DNA from: Rotaria sordida
Taxonomy: Eukaryota > Rotifera > Eurotatoria > Philodinida > Philodinidae
Reading direction: 5' to 3'
DNA length: 64,000 nt
NCBI GenBank assembly: GCA_905250125.1
Contig: CAJNOL010000211.1
Span: 62,001-126,000, forward strand
The position numbers were made by a program, and so were the translations under genes. This document shows, piece by piece, positions 34,079 through 47,000 of this stretch; the first letter of the stretch is position 1; each line of letters starts with the position of its first letter. The notes beneath the pieces were generated by a model, which saw only the letters and a program-made list of their open reading frames with translations, ran no database searches and was not told where the DNA came from.

Positions 34079-36186
34079 ATGGTATGAAGAAAATTTATTT
34101 ATATTTTTAATAACTATTTCTTTTCTCAGGGGAATATGACATCAATACCCGTTGAGCTTTGTGCTACATGTAAAATTTTATGTTTTTGTTTTTGTTTATT
34201 TTTATTCGTTAATTTTTATAGTTGATGCTGATGAAATACGTCGGTTAGGTAAACGTTTTAAAAAGCTCGATATTGATGGTAGTGGTTCATTAAGTATACA
34301 AGAATTTATGTCTATACCTGAATTACAACAAAATCCACTTGTACAACGTGTTATTGATATTTTTGATACTGATGGCAATGGTGAAATTGATTTCAAAGGT
34401 AGTTTAATTAGAAAATTACTATTTTTCTTTTTCATTTAGGAGGATTTAAAAATAAATTTCAATTTTATTTTAGAATTTATTGGTGGTATTTCACAATTTA
34501 GTGTTAAAGGAGATAAAGAATCAAAACTTAGATGTATGTATATTGATGTTATTTGAAAAGAATAAAAGAATTAAACGATTGATATTGTATTTTAGTTGCT
34601 TTTAAAATTTATGATATGGATAAAGATGGATTTATTTCGAATGGTAATTAATTTTTGTTTATCATAGAATCGAGAGTCTTTTTTCGTGTAAACAAATTTA
34701 ATGAAACAAAGTTTGTTAAAGAATATATAAAAAAGAAGTGGATTTTAGGAATCTTAGAAGCCAGTTGTTTCTCTTAGGTAAAAAGATTTGAAGGTATGAA
34801 TTTTGTGAAAACTACAATTACGGATGAATATTGAAGTTATGACAAACACGAATATTTTTGATGTATCATAATAAATGCTATAAACTTTTTGAAATATTCA
34901 ACAATATCGAAAAATAAGTATAGAAATCTTATTTACTATGTCATGGTGATTGACATTAAAAGAAAGTTTGATTTCTTTTCTTGACACTAAACATGAGTAG
35001 ATTCGGTCTTTTTTAATTTTGATCGTGATTCGATAGGAGCTGAAATTGTTTCACCTTGATGCAACAGTAAAGCGATGCACCGATCTTACGTACAGTTTTG
35101 CACTGGTCTCAACATGTACGTATAGACTTATGGTGAATGCCTGATAAAACTACGGTTATTTTCGATTGATTTTGATTTTTTTCGGTCGCAGGGACCATTG
35201 CAAGAATAGACTAAAGGTTTTCGGCACTCAGGAGTTCAAAACAATAGGAAATTTTTCAAAATTCTCGAGTTCGAGAAAAACTTTAATTCTCATGTTTTAT
35301 AAAATTTAGCTATTTGCTTGAAATAGATTTCCCCCAATCAACATAATTCAAATGAATTTAAGATTACCGTTGTTCTATATGTGCATGTCTAGATCAGTGC
35401 ATTGGTGATTACTAGAGCTTGTCGATTTGGTTCGGATCCGATAAGCTCTAATGATCACCATCGTATCTCTATATCCAATAATATAATATTCCATGTGGAT
35501 TTATTTTGCATTTAGAATTATGAAATAGATAAAAACGAATCTAATTGACATTCTTATTTTTGTTTATAGGAGAATTATTTCAAGTGCTAAAAATGATGGT
35601 TGGATCTAATTTAAAAGATTCTCAATTACAACAAATTGTTGATAAAGTAAATATAGTTGATATTTTCTTGAAGAGAGAGATTGTTTATTTTTTTCAATTT
35701 TCATTTAAATAGACAATTATCAATGCAGACAAAGATGGTGATGGTAAAATAAGTTTTGATGAATTCTGTGCCGTACGTATATTTCTTTTGTTAATTATTA
35801 AGATTTATTTATTTTTTTCTAAACTTTCGCTGCTCTTCTTCTCCTTCTTTATCTTCAAGTTATTTTCACTATATATAAATATAACATTTGTATTGCACAT
35901 CCTTCTTCTAGTTTATCCCTACTTATGAACTCAACATAAGTCTGCCGAGTAATATCAAAATTTAAATTATCATGGGTAAATTTTCTATTGTCGGTTTGAT
36001 TGGTGTATTGTAATCCTAATTATTGTATTTATCTGTATAAATATAATGTTGTCATTCTTGTTTATACAAAGTTTCTTTTTATTATTATTATTGTTATTAT
36101 TATTATGATTCTTTTATTTATTTTTTTAGTGTGTTGGGGATTCATTAATTGACGATATTCAAAAGAAGATGACAGTAGCTGTTTAA
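34079..36186 (+). CDS. CNB: Calcineurin subunit B (regulatory EF-hand subunit)
   Basis: Eight exons: 34079-34081 (ATG only), 34130-34169, 34222-34398, 34474-34533, 34596-34643, 35570-35646, 35713-35772 and 36130-36186. The product is 173 residues against about 170 in vertebrate CNB. The first exon is just the start codon, and the join gives MGN, an N-terminal Gly for myristoylation. [20 protein letters not shown] is nearly identical to the family, as is [19 protein letters not shown]. All four EF-hand loops are present: [27 protein letters not shown] and DKDGDGKIS. The subunit binds calcineurin A and confers Ca2+ activation of the phosphatase. The last residues (IQKKMTVAV) match the usual IHKKMVVDV end. 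Intron 5 is 926 bp and carries a small hairpin element; intron 7 is 357 bp; the others are 48-75 bp. Confidence 0.95.
35404..35460. repeat. Short perfect-type hairpin (TAGAGCTT), mini-MITE
   Basis: TGGTGATTACTAGAGCTTGT and the complement of the right side (TGGTGATCATTAGAGCTTAT) pair over about 22 bp around a 14-bp loop. The TAGAG tips resemble the hAT-like elements at 23670 and 54347. It lies within calcineurin B intron 5. Confidence 0.65.
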
Positions 36187-37689
36187 AAAATAAAGACAAA
36201 AATGAACATGTTTTGCTTTTTATCCTTTTCTTTTCTTTTCTTTTTTTTTAAATATCCCAACAACACATCATGCTCAATGCACAAATATATAAACATACTG
36301 GTTTCTTTTTTTTAAAATTCCTTCTAAATACACGCATATACTTTTTACTGATATTCTTTAAATGGATTTTCTTCTAACATTTCTGTTTGTTGAATCTCGA
36401 AGTGTTTTATTTTATTGTTTTTCTTTGCTGTATCTCTATGTTTATGTAAGTGTTGAACATAAACAGTGAGATTTATTATTAACAAGATTATTATTATAAT
36501 ATTCAATTGTGTATTGTAATGTGACTTAGTGTTTATTAGTGTGATCTGGTTTCTTTTTTTAATCGTATATATATTTTTTTTTTCGCTTGTCCGTATTTGT
36601 CGTAATTTTGTGCGTGGCAAAAAAAAGCAGAAAGGAAGAATCTTTTTTTTTTGTTTCTCTGCTATAAAAAAAGAAAAAAACAAATTAATCTTGTAATTGA
36701 AATTAAGAGTATGATTATGAATGAAAGTGCAAAGAGTCTTTTAAAAAAGATGATATGAATATACATTAAAACCTTTACCAGCGAACATCTCCTAGTTATG
36801 AACGGTCTCGAATTCGATGGAACGATTTTACTGTAAATGCCTCTCTCTAATTTGAACATGATTTTTTTTATTGCACTCTCTTTTCTGTCGCTTGTTTCAT
36901 ATGCACTACAAATAAGTGTATTTTGAGTATGTTGTATGGGTAAAATAAAGAATGATATCATGATACGAGCTTAATTCGCAAGAAAAAATACTATTAATTG
37001 ATAATAATAAAGATACATATTGTTTATCACGACGTAAATTGGATGAAAAATATAATATATTGTTTAGCTTTCTATTAAATATTTTAAAACAGAATATTGA
37101 AATGATTATGAAACAAATCAGAATCAAAGTGTTAGACGAAAATTAAAAGATATCAAGGCACAAAAACTAGATGATCAAGTGTACGAATGGTTTGTACAAT
37201 AAGTTACAAAAAAAAACTTAGTTTAAAATCAGAGACAAACAATATTAGAGAATTCTTTTTAGAAATAATTAAATTGCGTATTATACTTTGTAAATCTTTT
37301 GAATTCAACTCATTTAGATGAAAGCAAATTTTTTAGAACCTTTTCTTTATTTCACAGCAAATCATACTTCAATTCTATAAAGTGAACATCCCTGTATAGT
37401 GAATACTTTTAAATGGTTCTGATGGTGTTCACAATAGAGAGATTTTACTGTCTTATCATTGTTTCGAGCATAATAAAATTGTGTTTTATGATATCATTCG
37501 ATAGAATACGTAAGAAGTCGATGGGATGATCAAATTATGAAAATTTTCACTTTCAAAAGAGATATGATTATGGCTGATATTGAAGTATTCTATTTTCGAC
37601 TTCTCATAAGGATATTGACTTGAAGCCATCGATACCAATGTTAGTAGATGTCTTTAACAAAGCTAATAGCTATTAGTGCAATCTCTACC
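36187..37689. other. Intergenic; one weak minus-strand frame
   Basis: AT-rich. The minus-strand frame at 36345-36683 encodes a possible membrane helix (LNIIIIILLIINLTVYV) and a polar tail ending MLEENPFKEYQ. It could be the last exon of a small membrane protein, but there is no clear upstream exon. Otherwise nothing is seen. Confidence 0.3.
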
Positions 37690-38564
37690 AGGTTAAAATG
37701 TGAAACACAATGGAGCCGTTGGTATTGTGCAAGAGAAAATTAATCGATATATACAGGGTGGCCCAAAAGCCACGCACCCGAAAAAAAATTGAATATCTCT
37801 ATTATGGCTAGAGCAAACTAGCTGATTTTTTTATCAATGCTAGAGGCATGTTCAAGCTTTATATCCAGAAAGACATGCCTAGAGAAGTCCTTTGTTAAGT
37901 ATCACTATTAATCGCAACAAAAAAATTCTACTTTTTTTTTACAGATGAAAAAAAACAACATACTTAACAAAGGATCTCTCTAGGCATGTCTTTATGGATA
38001 TAAATCTTGAACATGCCTCTAGCATTGATAAAAAAATCAGCTAGTTTGCTTGAGCCATAATGGAGATATGCAACTTTTTTTCGGTAAAGTGACTTTTGCG
38101 CCACCCATTACATTGTTTTTTTTCCATCTGTGAAAAGTTAACATTTTTTGGTTAAAGTCAATAGTGACACTTAAAAAAAGGGTTCACTCTCGCCTTATCT
38201 TTATGGATATGGAGTGTAAATATGCGTTTACTAGTGGTAAAAAAATCAGCCAGTTTGCTAGAGCCGTTATGGAGATATTCAATTTCTTTTCGGATGCGTG
38301 ACTTTTGGGCTACTCTGTATTTCAATTTATGAATTTCTATGTACTGCTAATGCATGTCGGTGATGAAAGATATTAATTGCAGTAAGTGTGAAAGAAAAGT
38401 AAAGAACAACTGTCATGTGAACTCCGCAGTAAACTTTGGTTTTGTGGTTATGTCTGTCACAGTATGTGATAAACCATTGCTAAGGTATTTACAGAGCGAA
38501 GAAGAGAAGGGGCATATTTCTACCCTTATACTTCAACACTTGTTTTGAGTCGTATTTCACAAAA
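37690..38564 (+). mobile_element. MITE family A, copy 3, split by another element
   Basis: The left end AGGTTAAAATGTGAAACACA at 37690 and the right end TATACTTCAACACTTG...ATTTCACAAAA at about 38528-38564 belong to family A. The element at 37754-38317 sits between them, so this copy was present before that insertion. Confidence 0.7.
37754..38317. mobile_element. Tc1/mariner-like palindromic MITE, TA duplication
   Basis: Starts CAGGGTGGCCCAAAAGCCAC and ends with the inverted form (GTGACTTTTGGGCTACTCTG). TA precedes (37752-37753) and follows (38318-38319). Inside, blocks with GCTAGAGGCATGTTCAAG occur in both orientations, and AAAAAATCAGC(T/C)AGTTTGCT appears three times, so the element is a compound palindrome with an extra half unit (about 38110-38317). 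Confidence 0.85.
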
Positions 38565-39051
38565 TAGTGAGCTAATCTATGTTATTATTCGAGTGGTTAT
38601 ACCAATGAATCGAGAGTAATAGAAAGTATTATGAAATGTTTAGCTTGTTTCTATAGTAATATTTATTCGTTATAGTTCTGAATATTCATGTTCGTCTATT
38701 GACATGATGTGAATCAATCGTTGGAATGAAAGAAAAATAGAATATGAATTATGTTACCAATGATAAAATATTTGTGAATCTTATTTTTGGTATGAAATAT
38801 AGAATTTATCAACACTTTACATCTTTAGCATCTACTCTTGTATACTATTCTTATATGTCTAGATAAATTCGTCCTAATTGTAAACTCTATAATTTATATC
38901 AAAACTACGATTCACAAGCATTTTGCCATTGGTTGATAGACAATATCTGTTAGAATTCCGTATTGTAATCTCGAGATTCCACCATAATTCCGCTATTCTA
39001 AGGATTCATCTTATATCTTCAGAGATTTAGAATCTTGAGAATACGTTGCTT
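38565..39051. other. Intergenic, nothing seen
   Basis: AT-rich, no coding frame or repeat recognised. Confidence 0.5.
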
Positions 39052-39422
39052 TAGGGTGCACTAAATCCTATTTTTCTATGTAAAGCTTACAAATTTTCGA
39101 TATAACGGTCCACCAAATCCAACCAAATCTTTATGTTGATTATAACCAGTTTTAATTGCTCTACTCGATAATGGTGTAAAATGACCAAATCCACTCAAGA
39201 CACTTCTAAGGTTCGGTAGGATTTGGTGAAAATATGCACTTTTTACTAAATCCCACCAAAATCTTAGAAATGTCTTGGGTGGATTTGGTCATTTTACGCC
39301 ATTATCGAGTAGAGAAAATAAAACTGGTTATAATCGACATAAAGATTTGATTGGATTTGGTGGATCTTCATACTGAAAATTTGTAATCTTTATATAAAAA
39401 AATAGGATTTGGTGTATCCCTA
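39052..39422. mobile_element. Palindromic hAT-like MITE with 8-bp duplication
   Basis: Almost the whole 371 bp is one palindrome: TAGGGTGCACTAAATCC at the left and the inverted TAGGGATACACCAAATCC at the right, with GATAATGGTGTAAAATGACC and its inverse nearer the centre. CGTTGCTT (39044-39051) and CGTTACTT (39423-39430) flank it. No coding capacity. Confidence 0.8.
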
Positions 39423-39906
39423 CGTTACTTCCTTCCTTGTTGTGGAATATAGCATGATTTAAAGATGTCGGCAATATCTTACCAATAATAATGTGTTGGT
39501 AAATCTCATGATTTTGTCTTTTGTCTTTCAAATCTCATCGTTCTTAAACATTGTAATTTCTAATGTTATAAAATTCATTCGATTATAGGAAATCTTATAC
39601 TTCAAGCTGTTCACAAGAGCACTTTTAATGCGGTTTATATGACAAAAAAAAATAATATGAAAATATACGAAAAGAAACTTGAAATGTCTTTAAGTCTTGA
39701 ATAACTACGTACTATTTTCTTTCATCAGAACTGAATATAATTGTTTTTTGGTATAAAACAATGTTAACCTAATTGTTGCTGCCATTTTCTTATGAATTAA
39801 TTCAGATAACGGTAGTTTTGAGTCATAAAGCTACGTAAAAGAATAACCAAAAGAAAATTGCACAAAATGAGTTATACATGACTGAGATTGATTTGTTCAG
39901 TAATCA

Positions 39907-40345
39907 TGTTGTTGGTCGAAAAATTTTTGTCGACACGGCACTTCGTCGACAAAGCATTTTATCAATAAACTCAGATAGATATGATTTTCGTCGAAAGTAT
40001 TTTCTTGGCTATGGAAAGCGCTCCCAATGTAAAGGTGAGGTAAGGATGAGAGTAAGGACCATGCAGGATACTCCAAATGTGAGAGTGAAGGCAAGGCTGA
40101 GGACAAAGGCACTACAAACATGAGTGTGAGAGAAAATTCATTGTTCTCTTAACTCTGAACAGTTCTGTAGAAGAATTGAAGGATTCGAAATTATCTTGAG
40201 GGGCTGCGAACCTTTCCTTAAAGTGCTTTTCGACGACATGCATGTAATTCTATTCATGAGTGCCCTGAAATTCTTCCATCACCATCAAAGGAACAAAGTT
40301 ACTTCGACGAAAAGCTTGTCGATTAAAGTGTCGTTCGTCGAACAA
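39907..40345. repeat. Possible TIR element (weak)
   Basis: CATGTTGTTGGTCGA on the left and TCGTCGAACAACATAG on the right are roughly inverted, each followed by GTCGACAA/CGTCGA-rich sequence. The match is short and interrupted. Confidence 0.3.
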
Positions 40346-40489
40346 CATAGCATTTGATTTGTTCTGTATAGAAGCATCGAGAACAGTCGAGTTGTGTTTT
40401 ATTCATGTTTACATTATATTGCATCAGATATGATTGCTCTTAATATAAATATATGTTCTAGTTTGAAGAAAAACAAAATTCAATATACA

Positions 40490-41493
40490 ATGAATAGACC
40501 ATCAACTTTTGAACTATTGCCTAATGAATTATTAATAGATATTTTTGAATATCTTACGAAACATTCTTTGAACTTAATTCAAGATTAACAAAAATTATCA
40601 ATTCATTTCAAGAATTTTTTCATTTCGAACAATCAGAATTTGAAGAGATTGATGATTCAACATTTGCACATCATGTTGCAACATTAATTATTCGACATTC
40701 AAATAAAATTAATCTAACTCATTATCCTAATCTTCGTGCATTAAAACTTCAATGCCATACTAAACAACAATTTAAGCAAACAATAAACCAATCTCAACTA
40801 GAACATTTATATATTGGTCATGCATTTTATGAATGTGACACTCGACAACTTCTTGAACATATTTTTATCAATGAATTTCCTCAATTACAGTCATGTTCTC
40901 TAGAAAATTTCATAGGAAATAGATCAATTATCCGTTCATCTTCCACTATTTTACCAAGTTTAGTTTCATTGCAAATATTTACAAAATATTCAGAAGATAT
41001 TGTTTCTCTATTCTTCTTATGTCCAAAACTTAATCGATTATCAATTAAATATTTTCCTAATGCTAGAATTAATCCTAATATTTTTAAAGAATGTTTATTA
41101 ATATCACATAAAAATCTGCATACACTTATATTTGATAGCGTTGATCAGATGTCTATTGAAACAATCGATTCAATATTGGCATTTGTACCGAGTGTTACAT
41201 ATTTATCAATTATTAGTCCTCAATGTGATACCAATAGAATACATATTGAATAAATACCACATACCCTACATCGACGTTTACTTAGCCTACGTCAATTTTA
41301 TACCAGCATTTGGCTCGATGATTTAACATTGGATGTTAATTATCCATTCAATATCGAAGGCATTCAATCGCTTCATCAGCTGTTTAAACATATAAAATTA
41401 AGTTCCGGAGGTAGACGATTGATCATTTTGTCCTCGTCTTACCGAAATAAACTGATGTGGAATAAAGAAGAACAATTAGTTTTTATTATTTAA
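40490..41493 (+). pseudogene. F-box/LRR pseudogene (frameshift and stop)
   Basis: ATG 40490 opens an F-box (STFELLPNELLIDIFEYL). The frame then ends, while the continuation FELNSRLTKIINSF is one frame over from 40567; a small deletion or frameshift lies at about 40555-40566. The second frame runs LRR-like through LVSLQIFTKYSEDIVSLF and LNRLSIKYFPNARIN to a TAA at 41251, after which the same frame continues (HTLHRRLLSLRQFYTSIWLD) to 41493. Two independent lesions make it a pseudogene of the same intronless F-box class as the gene at 8527. The long second frame (40567-41250) suggests the decay is recent. Confidence 0.8.
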
Positions 41494-41582
41494 TCAATTC
41501 CAAAAATATGTTTAGTTATTATTTTTTTCTTATTATGAAAATTTCATTGCTATAAAAAATTAAAATAATAAATATATAAATA

Positions 41583-42740
41583 CAGTAATAGACAAAAGTC
41601 TCCGCCCTAGTAAAACTTTCTAGAAATTTTCATAATATTCGTGTAAATAAGCAGCACTAGTCATCTCCTGATCAGGATCACTATCCATTCCTTCAATATT
41701 GTTGCTAATCATTAGCTCTAATATACTTCTGACGCATGGCTTTATCAGTGTGTCAGCGGTACAAATTTGTTTGTTTTTTATTTCAACATTTGTTCGACCC
41801 AAAGTTCAGACATACGGCTGTAGTAAAAGTAATCCATTATGAAGTGACGATAGTGAAATATTTCCTCAAACAATGGAATCAGTCAAAAGATTTGACTGAT
41901 TCAGAATGGTGTAGTCGACTACGTGCAACGATATCAAAACAAAATCAACAAATTACTTCACTCTCCGACCAACATACGTTCATTACAAGCTGAGTGAACA
42001 GTATGATGGCGCATGAATCAAGCAGGAACGAAATACAATCGACATCTGTCAAAACTGTTACTCATCGACCGCTACTGAGAGAATTGTTTAAAATGAACCC
42101 AAGATCACATAGCAACGAACTAGAATCGAGCGATCTTTTCTGACGAGATCACCATTCGTCTGAATTCCGTCAAACAGTTGTTTTAAATCGTGCGAACAAT
42201 CAGGTATCCTATTAAAGTCAAGGCTTTAGTCACACTTTCTGTTTTAATCAGGACCTAGATGCAGAAATACTATGTGATATTTATAAGTATGATCTTTCGC
42301 CAACAGTCCGAAAACAATTCTGTCACGATTCGACGTTGTGCAAATTGCAAGAAAACAAACACACGCCGAAGTTTGCAGTTAAATTGGAAAACGCATAATG
42401 ATGTTCACAAAATTGATTGGTCGTCAATGTCACCCGATGTCGCATCCATCGAAAATGTTTGGCAACTTCTCAAGATGAAGTTAAAAACGGAAAAGCTTAC
42501 ATGTTATCAATCTTTGGATCCAGCAACAAAGTATAAATAGAAGTCTTTACTATCGGACTTAGCCATGAAACTTGTACACAGTATGAATAATTGAATTTCT
42601 GAAGTTGTTGAAAAGTGATGGTGACTTTAAATCACATCAATAATCAGAACGTACTATAAGCTTTTACAAAGTAAAAAAGTATTCATCTTATTACTTCATT
42701 TGATAAAGTTTAACTAGACCGGGCACTTTTGCCCTCTACT
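41583..42740 (+). mobile_element. Degenerate Tc1/mariner transposon with TIRs
   Basis: Left AGTAATAGACAAAAGTC followed by CGCCCTAGTAAAACTTT, and the complement of the right end, AGTAGAGGGCAAAAGTG followed by CGGTCTAGTTAAACTTT, form terminal inverted repeats of about 36 bp. TA flanks both sides (41581-41582 and about 42741-42742). A transposase relic lies between them. Confidence 0.8.
41736..42640 (+). pseudogene. Tc1-type transposase pseudogene
   Basis: The N-terminal helix-turn-helix part is legible (VVKVIHYEVTIVKYFLKQW, then DLTDSEWCSRLRATISKQ). Later FSDEITIRLNSVKQ corresponds to the first catalytic Asp region, a shifted frame gives KLQENKHTPKFAVK for the second, and IDWSSMSPDVASIENVWQLL is the third box of a DDE Tc1 enzyme (usual DWP..SPDLNPIEN.W). 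Stops and at least two frameshifts separate these, and the Asp of the second box is not evident. The C-terminal MKLVHSMN and ISEVVEK match family ends. Inactive. Confidence 0.85.
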
Positions 42741-42742
42741 TA

Positions 42743-44026
42743 TATGGTCTTATCTATAAGAATCTTATCTAGTCAAAAATATTTCAACTAATCTCAATAT
42801 GACTTACAAAATATTTTTTAAATTCCTTGTACATCATGTACAAATATGTCAATTATTTTGAATATTCATGAGTGTTGCGTATGAATGCATGACAATAGTG
42901 CGTGCAAAAATATGCATGTTACCAATACATTCATAAAAACATAATATTTTTATGTTTTGAAGTAAAACATGCAGGTTTATGTAAGAACTTTATTCTTGCA
43001 AATACTCACACATGAATGCCAAAGTATTTAATGCATGTATTTGCAAGATGACAAGGACTTCACTAAAATTTGTATGTCAATACAAAACAAAATTGTGTAT
43101 ATGAAAGTTTTCTCTAAAAGACATTCTGCGTTGATACGCACATTTTTGCTATCTGATAGTATGTATATTACCACATGCAAGAATCTAGTTTTCTGTTCTA
43201 CGTATGATTATTTATGATCGTGCTAGACATGTGCACTACCCACATTCTTCTCTCTCCTTATATATCCGTCGGTCAGCCGCAGCTTTATTATAGAACTATT
43301 AAAGTCTATTGTTAGGATATTTTTAGAAAAGAATGCACATAAAATGCTGAAAGTTAAGAGAAAGGATTTAACCGTTGATAGGCTCATTCTTTATGAGATA
43401 TGGATCGTTTTATTATCTCATTTTGATAGTCATTTGTTATATTTATAAATTAAATCATAACCAATATTGATTAAAAACTATTACCGATCGAACTCAAAGC
43501 TTAATGAATTCGACTGTGATAAGCGTAATACAGGATGATCCAAAAGTCACTTTACCGAGAAAAAATTGAATATCACTACCATATTCTCATCTATGTATAG
43601 TACAAAAAAAAATTAGAATATAAAACAAGTCGACAATTACAATAAATCTCAATGTAGAAACGGAATGACAATAAATAAAATGCACCCATCATGTTTCCTT
43701 CAACGCAAAAAAAAAACAATGTTTTATTATGATTTTGTGTTATGCTGAGACCGATAACTTTATTTGGTGAAAAATCAAAAAATCTTGCTTCGTATTTTTT
43801 TTTAATATAGTACAAATATTTTTGGAAAAATAATTAATTAGTATGAAATTTGTATTTTAGCATTGCTGCCAATGTGAAACTTCTAATACCTCCGGGAAAA
43901 AAAAATCATCAATTACAAAAAGTTGAATTCATAAAAATAAAAATAAAATTTTATATAAATGTCTTGAATAGAAATGTTTGAAACGGATGGTTTTCATTTG
44001 CTTCGACTTGTAATACCCAGTAATTT
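42743..44026. other. Intergenic with a MITE end fragment
   Basis: AT-rich. Holds a solo end of the element family at 37754 (43531-43579). A partly symmetric patch with TTGCAAATAC/ATGCATG motifs at about 42870-43050 was not resolved. Confidence 0.45.
43531..43579. repeat. Solo terminus of the 37754-type MITE
   Basis: CAGGATGATCCAAAAGTCAC, then TTTACCGAGAAAAAATTGAA, preceded by TA. This matches the inner terminus at about 38062-38105 in complement (GCGCAAAAGTCACTTTACCG). Confidence 0.75.
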
Positions 44027-47000
44027 TTACAACATTGATGCCGCAATTTTAGCCATAAAAACACCATAAACAACTAAAGATATAGCTCCAACAACAGTTG
44101 TAGATAATAATGTACCAATAATAACTGGTTGTTCACATTTTTTAATAATATCACTTGGTTGTAGTATCTGAACCGCTGGCATAGTTGTTGTCGTTGTTGT
44201 TAATGTCGTTGTTGATATTGCTGCGTACAAAGAAAATCAATGAATAGATAAAAGAATATACTGTAATAATGCATCTTACATGCAGTGGTAGTACTCGTTG
44301 TTGTTGATGTTGTTGTTCTAACTGTCGTACTTGCGCCAGTACCTTATATATATATATATATGGGTAAAATCATTCGTTAGCGACGTGACATCATAAACTT
44401 GGAGTATGCATATCTCGGCACTATCAACTAGTTTAGGTGTGATTTTTGAATGGTGTACGAGTCTCTATTTACTCTAGATACTATGAAAAAAACAACACTC
44501 TAGAGCTTTGTTCAGAGGAGTTATTAACGAAAAACTAGCGTTAGCGACGTGACACCAAAAAGGACATCAAAAGTCAGTTGATATACTTTGGTTTTTAAAA
44601 ATTTCTAAGTGTTGCACAATTGTCAAAAACTTAATACGCGATACTAGACACCACTCCTAAGGCCACCAAATCCCAGTGTAAAATTATTTTGAGAATGTTT
44701 AGGTTTTTAAAAAAATAAAATCTATTTGGCGTTAGCGACGTGACAACTTTGTTAGCGACGTGACTGAGTACGACTACACTACTGATCAAATGCTCTGGTA
44801 ACGAACTGAAAAGTTCGAAATCGATTCCAAGGGGCTCATATTAATGGTAGGAGGTCCTAGAATAATACTAAGACAAACATTTCCATTTCCGCTCTGTCTA
44901 AGGGCTCTGAAAGGTCGATTTTTTGGAAGGAACTTTTTGAAGTCCGATCTCGATGAAAATTTTACCATATATGCGGCTCATACCCTAGAGCCAATCCTGA
45001 AGTTTTCAAGTTTTTTCCTCATTCGGTTCTCGAGATATTCGCTAATTACTTCTTAATTAGTTAATTATTAATTAATTAATTAATTAATTAATAATCATAT
45101 GAAAGAGCAGACAATTTTACATAAGCCTATGCAAAAACAATTCACTCAAAACATCTATATTGATAGAGAATTGCATTCAAATGCAATCGGGGAATGTCCC
45201 GTTTTCGCTGATTTTACCCATATATATATATTAAACTCATAATGAAAATTAATTAAACAAAGACATTTACCAGTATAAGGTGTAGTCGAGCTTGGAACAG
45301 TAATTCCAGTTGTAGTAATAGCTGGATTAGCTGTTGTTGTTGATATAGCTGGTGTTGTTATATTTGGAATAATTGTTGTTGTACTTGATGTTGTCATTCC
45401 TGTCAAATTAGCATAGGCAGCTGAATTAAAAATATTAAACGGCCAAAAAGTTGGATCAAGAATTGGTTTTGATTGTGGACCACAAAATTCAGTACCCGTT
45501 ACAACACCACTGTATTATTAAATAATCTATAGAACATCATGAAACCTATTAAGAAATAAACTTACTTGTCAAATAAAATATAATAGCTTTGACCCTAGTA
45601 AAAAAAGCAAAACAATGAATCACTTAATTAGATGAAAGAAATGTCAAATGGAATAACTCACAGCTATCCATGCATAGTTTGTAAAGAAGATCAAAGTAAA
45701 ATTTGAATAAATAACACGGGTTGTATCTGTGCTAGCGTCAAGTGCATATACTTGTGTAGCAGTTGAACTTTGATAAAATCGAATATATGCTGCAGTTGAT
45801 GGACGATTGACTGCTTTAGTACATTCAACACGCCATACATTTTGAGTAGGCATAACTGTACCTATGGGAGACTATCAAAGAGACTAATAGTGATAAAGTG
45901 TAATTGGTCTAAATAGATCAATATACCATGCTACCATTAACATAACTTGTATAGATTAGTTCAGGTGCAGTAACAGCAACAAGATAAGTGACACATTGTG
46001 TATTGCCTTGTTGACCCAAACTATCGATTGGTGTATAACAAACAAGATTTGAACCTTGCAAAAAAAGACGAAAAATTATACAGAAAAAAAAATTCACCTT
46101 CCTTATAGAAACAATATATCTGAAGATAGTTAGATTAAGAAAAGAAACTTTACCCCAAGCAGATGCTGGTGGTGTCCATGTCATTGACATTGTATATTCT
46201 AATGGATTGCTAGTCGATTGAGTGACTGTACCGCGAATCATACCTATGCATCGATATTGAAGATGATGAAATTTTTATAAATAAGATGTGAATACCAGGT
46301 GGTGATGTAGTGAGTACATCTGAAAGTGTTACACCTGAACAACCAACAGTAAAAATAGCTTGTTCTACAACTATTTGATTAACATCGACACCAACACAAG
46401 CACCAGCTGGACGAGCTCCTGTATATGATGGTCCTATTTTCGTTATTAAAATTCAAGATAGACTTTGAGAGAGTATTTGATAAAGGTTTTTTACCAACAG
46501 TGCAGCTACTGCTCGATGCATAGACTTGAACAATAAATTGTAAAGGTGTAGCTGATCTACATATACACATAGATTTACGTTTAAGAAAATAGCAAGATGA
46601 CATACAGTGCAGTTGTTTGCCAAGTAAACTCATAATCTTCCATCATCAGACTAACAGCCCAGAAACCAACAGCTGATGCTGTGTAAGACACTAAAGAAAG
46701 AAAAATGAAGAGAGGAAAATTATTATTTTCTTTAGATACTCATGCAACTGGATGAGTTGAGTGATGCCCCAGGAAAAGTATTACAAATTCCAGCGCATTC
46801 ATCAGCAACAACATTAGTTGGTACTGTAGCACTGGCACTAGCCCATCGACATTTTACTGTATCACCATCTGTATCAGCAGTAGGTATTAACCATGTGTAT
46901 GAAAAGCCTTGTCGAAGTAATTTAACAGGAACCATAGCCGAAGTTGGTGCAGTATTGTAATGTCCATCAGCTCGCATATATGTACTGAAGAGTAGTAAGA

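Noticed and set aside
39878-40123. Overlapping frames on both strands
   Set aside because: No family resemblance; within a possible TIR element.
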